Below, piece after piece: positions 17,139 to 23,915 of a DNA stretch of 64,000 bases. The notes beneath the pieces are model-generated. The model was not told where the DNA came from. It made no database searches and worked only from the letters and a program-made list of their open reading frames with translations. Numbering within the stretch: the stretch's first letter is position 1; every line of letters begins with the position of its first letter. Both the position numbers and the translations under genes were made by a program. This DNA comes from JBCCGI01 sp039029355 (GTDB lineage: Bacteria > Planctomycetota > UBA1135 > GCA-002686595): assembly GCA_039029355.1 (NCBI GenBank), contig JBCCGI010000004.1, positions 62,001 to 126,000 of the forward strand. Reading direction: 5' to 3'.

Positions 17139-18889
17139 ACGCCAAGCTCATTCCCCTGATCGCGTTGCTCTGGGCCACGCTCGGCGCCTACGCCTTCGGG
17201 CGACAGCAGAGCGAGGAGATCCGCATCGACCTCCGCGTCACCAGCGCTGGACCGGGTGCGGTGGTCAGCGTCGACCGCGGCGCCAGCGACGGCCTGCAGA
17301 AGGGCGACTCGGTCCTGTTCCGCCCGCGCACCGGCGGCACGATCCGCGGCACGGTCCGCATGGTCGACGAGCGCACGTCCGTCGTCGAGCTCGCCGACCC
17401 CGCCTTCGTCCCCGCCCCCGGCACGCGCGGCGAGGTGCTCGTGCCGCGGGCGCGCTTTGAGACGCCCGAGCCTCCCGAAACGCAGGATCCGCCGGCCGAA
17501 TCGCCTGATTCAACAGAGTCGACCGGAGAGCCGAAGCCGCCCATCGGCCCCCCCGTGGACCCGGCCGACGGTCCCGACAACCCGGCGACCGAGCACGAAT
17601 GGGAGAACCAGGACGAGGAGTGGACGCCCAACCTCCCGCTGCTCGCCCGCGTGAAGGCCGTGCGGCCCGAGGATCGCGCCAAGCTCTACTCGGGTCGGCT
17701 CTTCCTCATCACCGACAACACCTGGACCACCGAGGACGGACGCTACGACTCGCTGATCCGCCTCGGCTCGGACCTCAACGTCGAGAACCCGTTCGGTTTC
17801 GGCGGCGAGATCGACTTCGACGTCGAGTTCAACGACTTCGAGTTCAACGTCCCCGACCTGGACGACGACGACGAGACCGCCTTTCGCGTGGATCGGCTCT
17901 CGTACGCGATCGGCGGCACGCGCTTCCAACGCGACCGCTACGAGGGCGGCCGCTTCCTCCAGCACGCGATGCCCGAGTTCGGCTACCTGGACGGCGCCGA
18001 GTGGACGCACCGGCGCGACAACGGCCACCGCTTCGGCGTCAGCGCGGGCTACATGCCCGAGCTCGACATCGACTTCGCGACGGGCGAGGACTTCCAGATC
18101 GCAGGCTTCTACGAGTGGATCGCCAAGGGCAACGCCGACCTGAGCCTGGCGGTCGGAGCCCAGAAGACGTGGCACGACGGCTCGCCCGACCGCGACCTGC
18201 TCGTGACGCGGGCCGAGTACATCCCGAGCGATGGCTGGGACATGCGCGGCACCGTCTGGACGGACTTCTACGACTCGGACGACGACGAGAAGGACTCGGG
18301 GCCCGAGATCACTCAGGCGCTGCTCTCCACCGGACGCGACTTCGACACCGGTAGCCGGGTCCAGGTGACCTACCGTCGCCTGCGCTTCCCCGAGCTCCTG
18401 CGCCAGGAGTTCATCGAGTCGGTCTTCGAGAACCTGGCCAACAACCGCTACGACCGGCTGTCGGTCTCGGGCTGGAAGCCCCTGAGCGACGACATGCGCT
18501 TCCACGGCTCGGCCGGCCTGTGGGACGACGAGGACGAATCCGGCGGAGACCTCGAGGCCGGCGTCGATACCGCCGATCTGTGGCTGGAGGACAGCCGCTT
18601 CGACGTCACCCTGTACTTCACGCGCGGCGCGTTCAGCGTCGATGGAGGCCTGCGCCTGGCCTACGGCCGCGCGCTGGACAACGGTCGCTGGGACCTCTTC
18701 TATCAGGTCGCGGACAACCACCAGGACGACTTCTCCCACGAGAGCGACGACCTCTGGGAGCACGCGCTGCGCGGCACCCGCGCCTTCTACCTCGGAAACG
18801 GCTGGAACGTCTCGGTCGACGGAGAGACCCGCTACTGGGACGAGGAGCTCTCCTACTCCGTCAGCCTCTACGTGCAGAAGAACTTCTAG
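17135..18889 (+). CDS. Outer-membrane beta-barrel (porin-like) protein of the cytochrome locus
   Basis: This 584-residue protein starts at GTG 17135, whose GTGA overlaps the cytochrome stop, with AGGAG upstream. It has a signal peptide (MNAKLIPLIALLWATLGAYA) and a small N-terminal domain rich in turns (about 25-105, with RGASDGLQKGDSV). A proline/glutamate-rich linker follows (about 110-160). The remaining 400 residues alternate aromatic and polar residues as in long barrels and end in a terminal phenylalanine (VQKNF), the outer-membrane targeting mark. In porin-cytochrome conduits such a barrel sheathes a multihaem cytochrome across the outer membrane. I see no sequence likeness to MtrB, so the role is inferred from architecture and position. 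Confidence 0.75.
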   Translation: MNAKLIPLIALLWATLGAYAFGRQQSEEIRIDLRVTSAGPGAVVSVDRGASDGLQKGDSVLFRPRTGGTIRGTVRMVDERTSVVELADPAFVPAPGTRGEVLVPRARFETPEPPETQDPPAESPDSTESTGEPKPPIGPPVDPADGPDNPATEHEWENQDEEWTPNLPLLARVKAVRPEDRAKLYSGRLFLITDNTWTTEDGRYDSLIRLGSDLNVENPFGFGGEIDFDVEFNDFEFNVPDLDDDDETAFRVDRLSYAIGGTRFQRDRYEGGRFLQHAMPEFGYLDGAEWTHRRDNGHRFGVSAGYMPELDIDFATGEDFQIAGFYEWIAKGNADLSLAVGAQKTWHDGSPDRDLLVTRAEYIPSDGWDMRGTVWTDFYDSDDDEKDSGPEITQALLSTGRDFDTGSRVQVTYRRLRFPELLRQEFIESVFENLANNRYDRLSVSGWKPLSDDMRFHGSAGLWDDEDESGGDLEAGVDTADLWLEDSRFDVTLYFTRGAFSVDGGLRLAYGRALDNGRWDLFYQVADNHQDDFSHESDDLWEHALRGTRAFYLGNGWNVSVDGETRYWDEELSYSVSLYVQKNF

Positions 18890-18901
18890 GTGACCCGACC
18901 C

Positions 18902-19549
18902 ATGGTGAAGCAGAGACAAACCTGGATCACCCTGCTGCTGTCCCTCCTCGTGCTCGGCGCGGCGTGCGCGATCACCGACGGGCCGGGGCGCGCTTCGCGC
19001 CACCGCTGGTGGTCGGGGCTCGGGCCCGTCATCCCCCATGACACGTTCCCGGCCGACTGCACCCTCTGCCACCTCGGAAGCCACTGGCAGGAGATGGTCC
19101 CGGACTTCAAGTTCGACCACGAGGCCGAGACGGGGTTCCGGCTCGACGGCGCGCACGACGACGCCCGCTGCCTGCGGTGCCACAACGACCGCGGCCCGGT
19201 CGACTACTTCGTGGCGCAGGGCTGCGCCGGCTGCCACGAGGACGTCCACGAGGCCACGCTCGGCGAGAACTGCACGTCGTGCCACCAGCAGCTCACCTGG
19301 CAGCCGGTCGGGATGGTCGCGATGCACAGCCGGACGCGCTTCCCGCTGCACGGCGTGCACGCCTCGACGTCCTGCCAGCGCTGCCACCCGGGCGCGGTAG
19401 TCGGGCACTTTTTGCCGGTCGACACCGAGTGCGTGAGCTGCCACCAGTCCGACCTGCTGCAGACGACCAACCACCTGGGGCTCGGCTGGGTCGACCGCTG
19501 CGACCGCTGCCATCAGCCCACGAAGTGGGAGCTCGCTGAGATCGACTGA
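18902..19549 (+). CDS. 7-haem c-type cytochrome, probable lipoprotein
   Basis: This 215-residue protein has a hydrophobic leader ending LGAAC, a possible lipobox, and seven CxxCH motifs. Their order reproduces the 23-haem protein: one lead haem, then two A-B-C units. The A motifs are preceded by RLDGAH and FPLHGVH, and a B motif has CHEDVH. It therefore looks like a short relative of the same repeat family. ATG at 18902 is chosen because AGGTGA lies eight bases upstream; GTG at 18890 is possible. Its place directly after the barrel gene suggests an outer-membrane or periplasmic partner in the conduit. Confidence 0.88.
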   Translation: MVKQRQTWITLLLSLLVLGAACAITDGPGRASRHRWWSGLGPVIPHDTFPADCTLCHLGSHWQEMVPDFKFDHEAETGFRLDGAHDDARCLRCHNDRGPVDYFVAQGCAGCHEDVHEATLGENCTSCHQQLTWQPVGMVAMHSRTRFPLHGVHASTSCQRCHPGAVVGHFLPVDTECVSCHQSDLLQTTNHLGLGWVDRCDRCHQPTKWELAEID

Positions 19550-19649
19550 CCTCAAGCTCCGGCCACGAAACGCCCGATAAGACGGATTCGCGGGGACGCC
19601 GGGAGGCGTCTCCCTGTGGAGCAACGGGCGGAAACAGCGAAGGGGAGCG
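19550..19649 (+). other. Spacer and leader with hairpin before the 11-haem gene
   Basis: This 100-base gap contains a hairpin (GGGGACGCC, loop GGGA, GGCGTCTCC, one G-T pair) at about 19592-19613. It also has the sequence CGGCCACGAAACGCCC at about 19560, which recurs almost exactly after the stop of the next gene. It may be a leader regulating the 11-haem cytochrome. I could not match it to a known riboswitch. Confidence 0.35.
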
Positions 19650-22424
19650 ATGGATCGGTCCATCTGGAGCAGCATTACAGTTGCGCTATTGGGAGTCGCG
19701 CTCACGGGCTGCGGCGACTCCAGCGGAGGCGGAGTGGAGACCGTCGCCGAGACCTGCATGACGTGCCACAACGGCTCGCAGGAGAACGACTACGCGGGGC
19801 CGGGGCTCGAGAACCCCCACCCGTTCGGGCCAGCTCAGCCGATGAAGTGCACGGTGTGCCACGGCGGCAACCCAAAGGGTGAGGAGGCGCTGACGGCACA
19901 CGTTCCTCCGCCGCCGGAGATCGGCGACGACGAGCAGATGGAGGACGATCCGACCGCGTACTTCAACCGCCTGACGCTGACCGGCATCGACAAGTTCGAC
20001 GACTACACGGTCGGCGGCAAGACGTACACGGCGCTCGACTACCTGCAGTTCATCAACCCGGGCGACCTGCGCGTCGTCACGCAGGGCCAAAGCTGCGGCC
20101 AGTGCCACGACCCGCACGCGGACAGCGTCGCGAACAGCCTGCTCGCCACGGAGGCTGGCGTGTTCGGCGGCGCGATGTACTCGATCGGCGTCGACAACGA
20201 GGTGCCCGCGAGCCAAGGACTCTATCAGGACACGGCCGCGGACCTCGGCTTCCGGGCGGCCCAGGACAACGGCTTCTCGCTGACGGCAGAGGTCGGCCCG
20301 GTGTCGGAGCTCTACGAGTACCCGGTCATGAGCCAGTTCGGCGTCGAGGGTCCGGGCCAGCTCTTCAAGAGCGACGAGTACAAGTCCGAGGACCTGCCCG
20401 CGGGCCTCAACCCGGACAACTCGGTCATCTCGGGCTCGCCGCTCGCGGACCTCTTCCACGAGCAGGTCGCCTTCACGTGCGGGGACTGCCACCTGGGCAG
20501 CGCCGGCGCGAACAACCGCTACGGCGACTTCCGCTCGTCGGGCTGCACGTCGTGCCACATGCCGTACAGCCTCGACGGACGCAGCACCACGGGCGACCCG
20601 AACGTCAACCTGCTCGAGCCGCTCGATCCCGACGAGATCGAAGCGCCCGAGCGCGCCCACCCGAAGCGCCACCTGATCCAGAGCATCGCCAAGACGCTGC
20701 CCAGCGGCGAGCACGTGCAGGGCATCAACGACTACGCCTGCGCGGGCTGCCACCAGGGCTCAAACCGCACGGTGATGCAGTACTGGGGCATCCGTCTCGA
20801 CCAGAACGAGGACGTCGACGACGGCTTCCAGTATCCGGCCAACCCGGTGTCGTACACGACCACCAAGAACGACGAGCGCCTGTTCGACCCGGTCGTCGAC
20901 AACAACACGTTCAACGGCCGGCGCCATCAGCAGTATCTGCTGATGGAGGACTACGACGGCGACGGCCTCGACGATACGCCGCCCGACGTCCACTACGAAG
21001 CCGGCATGGGCTGCATCGACTGCCACGGCAGCTTCGACCTGCACGGCGGCAACGTGAACGACGACAAGATCCTGAGCCGCATGGAGCACGGCGTGGCCAT
21101 CCGCTGCGAGGACTGCCACGGCACCGTCGACGAGTACGCCCCCACCAAGCTGGGCAAGACGTACGACGGCGACACGCTGCAGCTAGCGATGGACTCGCAG
21201 GGCAACGTGCTGCCGCACGTGTACGTCGACTCGCTGGGCGACTACTACATGAAGAGTCGCCTGACCGGCGAGACGCACTACGTCTCGCAGACCAAGGACA
21301 CGGTACACGACAACGGGAAGACCAACCCGCTGAACGGCGAGGTCATCTACAGCGACAAGGCCTCGTTCGCCATGGGCCGCCACGACGGCGACGACTCGAC
21401 CGGCACCGGGCCGGTCCAGACGGGCTTTGCTCTGTCGCCGAACTTCGCGCACGGCGACAACATGAGCTGCGCGAGCTGCCACGCCGCGTGGACCAACACG
21501 TGCATCGGCTGCCACCTCGAGGGCGAGTACAACACCAATCCGAACAACATCAGCAACATCACCGGCGAGCGGATCGTCTTCCGCGAGCGCAACGCGGACT
21601 TCGTCTACCAGTCACCGGTGCTGTTCCAGCTCGGCGTCGGGCCGGACGACGAGATCGATCCGATCATCCCGAACACCGAGACGTTCTTCCGCTACCTCGA
21701 CAAGGACGACGTCTGGTCCGACACGTTCGAGTTCACCGACCGCAACGGCGGCGGCGCGAACAAGCTCGACACGCCGTACCCGTCGCTGGCGCACAACGTC
21801 ATGATGCCGCACTCGATCCGCGGCAAGATCGACTTCGAGACCGGCAACGAGGGGCCGCGCTACTGCGTCTCGTGCCACCTCACCGACGACGCCCTCAACG
21901 ACTGGGGCACCGAGTACGACGCGTTCCGCACCGCGATCCAGACCGCCGACTTCGGCGCGCTGGACTTCGATCTGCTGCAGGAGCACATCGGGCTCAACCC
22001 CGGCAACCAGCTGAACTCGCCCTTCTTCGTGCACATGGCCTCCGGCCTGGGCACGGGCCTGTTCCTGTTCGACGACAACGGCTGCCCGGAGAACCCGCTC
22101 GACCAAGAGCCCAACCGCGCCGGCTGCGACGCCCACGAGGGCGTGGCTCCGGCGACGCACTTCGACCCGGACAACGTCGCGTACGACCTCGACCGGATCG
22201 TGAACGAGCTCGGCGAATCGACCGGCTCGAACAGCCACCCGATGGTCAATCCCGACCCGGCGCTGCGCGAGGACGAGGCCGATTCGGGTATGTCGGGACC
22301 GCTTGGAAGGACGCTCATCGAGCGCCTCTCGCACCCGACGCTCGGCATCCGGCTCGACTCCTGGCTGAACGCCGACGGCACTCCCGAGGGCGGAGCCAGC
22401 GGCTTCGTCGACGACACGCCGTAG
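19650..22424 (+). CDS. 11-haem c-type cytochrome lipoprotein
   Basis: This 924-residue protein starts with a short signal ending in a perfect lipobox, VALTGC, followed by a serine/glycine linker, so it is lipid-anchored and probably surface- or periplasm-facing. Eleven CxxCH motifs are spread unevenly: three in the first 160 residues, then singles and pairs separated by long haem-free stretches. This is unlike the compact repeats of the upstream cytochromes. A calcium-like loop DYDGDGLDD lies near residue 433. The long haem-free parts suggest a folded catalytic or docking domain, so it could be the terminal oxidoreductase or the extracellular face of the conduit. No specific enzyme family is recognised. 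A good terminator follows. Confidence 0.85.
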   Translation: MDRSIWSSITVALLGVALTGCGDSSGGGVETVAETCMTCHNGSQENDYAGPGLENPHPFGPAQPMKCTVCHGGNPKGEEALTAHVPPPPEIGDDEQMEDDPTAYFNRLTLTGIDKFDDYTVGGKTYTALDYLQFINPGDLRVVTQGQSCGQCHDPHADSVANSLLATEAGVFGGAMYSIGVDNEVPASQGLYQDTAADLGFRAAQDNGFSLTAEVGPVSELYEYPVMSQFGVEGPGQLFKSDEYKSEDLPAGLNPDNSVISGSPLADLFHEQVAFTCGDCHLGSAGANNRYGDFRSSGCTSCHMPYSLDGRSTTGDPNVNLLEPLDPDEIEAPERAHPKRHLIQSIAKTLPSGEHVQGINDYACAGCHQGSNRTVMQYWGIRLDQNEDVDDGFQYPANPVSYTTTKNDERLFDPVVDNNTFNGRRHQQYLLMEDYDGDGLDDTPPDVHYEAGMGCIDCHGSFDLHGGNVNDDKILSRMEHGVAIRCEDCHGTVDEYAPTKLGKTYDGDTLQLAMDSQGNVLPHVYVDSLGDYYMKSRLTGETHYVSQTKDTVHDNGKTNPLNGEVIYSDKASFAMGRHDGDDSTGTGPVQTGFALSPNFAHGDNMSCASCHAAWTNTCIGCHLEGEYNTNPNNISNITGERIVFRERNADFVYQSPVLFQLGVGPDDEIDPIIPNTETFFRYLDKDDVWSDTFEFTDRNGGGANKLDTPYPSLAHNVMMPHSIRGKIDFETGNEGPRYCVSCHLTDDALNDWGTEYDAFRTAIQTADFGALDFDLLQEHIGLNPGNQLNSPFFVHMASGLGTGLFLFDDNGCPENPLDQEPNRAGCDAHEGVAPATHFDPDNVAYDLDRIVNELGESTGSNSHPMVNPDPALREDEADSGMSGPLGRTLIERLSHPTLGIRLDSWLNADGTPEGGASGFVDDTP

Positions 22425-22463
22425 CGGCCAACGAAACGCCCCGTCCGGGGCGCAGGCAAGACC

Positions 22464-22500
22464 GGAGCCCGTGCCGAATAGGTGCGGGCTCCTTCTGTTT
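22464..22500 (+). terminator. Rho-independent terminator of the cytochrome locus
   Basis: A perfect 8-bp stem (GGAGCCCG / CGGGCTCC, loop of 13) is followed by TTCTGTTT. A second small hairpin, CGCCCCG-TC-CGGGGCG, lies just before it at 22437-22452. Together they mark the end of the electron-transfer transcript. Confidence 0.7.
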
Positions 22501-22529
22501 CTCGCACGGCCGGCAAGCGAGACCAGAGC

Positions 22530-22649
22530 TCACCATTTCTCGTGGGGCTTGAAGCCGAACCTCTCCTCGGGCACCGCCTGGAGCATGCGCCGCGTGACGG
22601 TCAGCTCGGCCTCAAAGTCGGCGACGATCTATTCCGCGATCGTGGCCAT
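22530..22649 (-). pseudogene. Truncated second DinB-family gene
   Basis: Reading the minus strand from an ATG at 22649 gives MATIAE, then an in-frame TAG (22631-22629). Next comes IVADFEAELTVTRRMLQAVP and ERFGFKPHEKW, then TGA. This is the typical N-terminus of DinB/DUF1572-type metal-binding proteins, which normally continue for 120 more residues with three metal-binding histidines. Here the frame is broken by the early stop and cut off after PHEK, where the cytochrome terminator begins. It lies 17 bases behind the intact dinB-like gene on the same strand, so the locus once held two adjacent family members. Confidence 0.65.
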
Positions 22650-22666
22650 CGGCCTGGCGCCCCTGG

Positions 22667-23197
22667 CTAGAGATACCGCTCGCGCAGCACCTGGCGGTGG
22701 TGGAGCTCGTGTCCGGCGATGATGTACAGGATGCTGCGGACGTTGAAGTCGCCGCCGCTGGCGTTGCCGCGGCGGTCGAGGATGCCCTCGTCGAAGCTCC
22801 CGAAGAGGCCCGTGTTGGCGGCGCGCAGGCTCCGTAGCTCGGCGAGCAGGTCCGAGAGCGAGCGCTCGTCGGCGTTGCCGTTCTCGACGAAGTCCTCGTG
22901 CGGCATCGTCGGCAGCGGCGTCGCGTCGCCGCGCGCGAAGCGCAGCGCGCGATAGGTGAAGACCCACTCGACATCGAGCATGTGCCCCACGACCTGGCGC
23001 AACGTCCACTTGCCCTCGGCGTAGCGAAAGCTGTGCCGCTCCTCGGGCAACCCCTCCAGCAATGAGGCGGTCTCGCTCACCTGCCCCCGCAGGATGCCGA
23101 GCACGTCGCCGCCGCCGACGCGCTGCACGTAGGGAGCGTAGTATTCGGGGTATTCGCCCGCGTCGGGCCGCCTGGAACGCGTTTCAGAATCGACCAT
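22667..23197 (-). CDS. DinB-family putative metal-dependent protein
   Basis: This 176-residue protein has the DinB four-helix architecture. The first metal-site histidine is in VVGHMLDVEW and the other two are in IIAGHELHHRQVL near the C-terminus. The family includes thiol (bacillithiol/mycothiol-type) transferases and many stress proteins; the substrate here is unknown. The ATG at 23197 (MVDSETRSRR) is preferred because the longer open frame upstream is low-complexity. It is transcribed divergently from the ECF sigma gene. Confidence 0.85.
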   Translation of the reverse strand: MVDSETRSRRPDAGEYPEYYAPYVQRVGGGDVLGILRGQVSETASLLEGLPEERHSFRYAEGKWTLRQVVGHMLDVEWVFTYRALRFARGDATPLPTMPHEDFVENGNADERSLSDLLAELRSLRAANTGLFGSFDEGILDRRGNASGGDFNVRSILYIIAGHELHHRQVLRERYL

Positions 23198-23259
23198 GGA
23201 GCGGTTGTACGCCGGTTTCCGCGCGCGGGCAAGTCGGGGTGCCCCGGCGCCTGCACGGT

Positions 23260-23265
23260 TACAAT
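23260..23265 (+). promoter_or_regulatory. Possible -10 element before the sigma-kinase operon
   Basis: TACAAT (five of six matches to TATAAT) lies about 70 bases before the TTG start of the sigma gene in the 136-base divergent gap. No convincing -35 box stands 17 bases upstream, so this is weak support. Confidence 0.25.
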
Positions 23266-23333
23266 CCGCGCTTCGAGAATCCGCGTGGACCCCACGGCCG
23301 TAGTCCCGCGGAGGGAGAAGGAGCACCGGCTTT

Positions 23334-23915
23334 TTGGAAGAACCTGGAGACGTCACCGTCCTCCTGCGCCGGATGGGCGCGGGCGACGGCAACGCGGCGG
23401 ACGACCTGCTGCCGCTGCTCTACCGCGAGCTGCGCGCCCTCGCGCGCGGCTATATGCGCGGGCAGAAGCCAGGGCATACGCTCCAGACCACGGCGCTGAT
23501 GCACGAGGCGTGGATCAAGCTCGTGGGGCCGGGGGTCGAGGACTTCGACGACCGCCGTCACTTCCTGCGCGTCGCCGCGCGCGCCATGCGGTCGGTCCTC
23601 GTCGACAACGCGCGCGGCAAGGCCGCCGAGAAGCGCGGCGGCGGCTTCGAACGCGTGCCGCTCGAGGAAGGGCTCACGATGGACGGGAGCTCATCGGACC
23701 TCGTCCTCGCCGTCGACGAGGCGCTCACGCGCCTGAAGGCCCTGGACGCCGACCTGACCCGCGTCGCCGAGCTGCGTTGCTTCGGCGGCCTCTCCAGCGC
23801 CGAGGCCGCGGACGTGCTGCAGGTCTCCAAGCGCACCGTCGAGCGCGCCTGGCGCACGGCACGCGCCTGGCTGCAGCGCGAGCTCGAAGGCGGCGGCGAG
23901 GCGCATGAAGCCTGA
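23334..23915 (+). CDS. ECF-type sigma factor of the kinase-linked group
   Basis: This 193-residue sigma factor has the pattern of the planctomycete/acidobacterial TIGR02999-like ECF group. It carries LLPLLYRELRALARGYM and LQTTALMHEAWIKLV in region 2 and a helix-turn-helix SSAEAADVLQVSKRTVERAW in region 4. The proposed start is TTG at 23334 with AAGGAG upstream; no better start is visible. It overlaps the kinase gene by 11 bases, and members of this group are commonly linked to membrane Ser/Thr kinases that probably control them, so a phosphorylation-dependent switch is inferred. Confidence 0.88.
   Translation: MEEPGDVTVLLRRMGAGDGNAADDLLPLLYRELRALARGYMRGQKPGHTLQTTALMHEAWIKLVGPGVEDFDDRRHFLRVAARAMRSVLVDNARGKAAEKRGGGFERVPLEEGLTMDGSSSDLVLAVDEALTRLKALDADLTRVAELRCFGGLSSAEAADVLQVSKRTVERAWRTARAWLQRELEGGGEAHEA

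Noticed and set aside
19550..19649. GEMM-type (cyclic dinucleotide) riboswitch before the 11-haem gene
   Set aside because: GEMM switches do precede cytochrome genes in Geobacter, but the conserved core sequence is not present here.
17510..19771. Long minus-strand frame over the barrel and 7-haem genes
   Set aside because: Antisense shadow; it lacks any recognisable motif, and the plus-strand genes carry signals and CxxCH motifs.
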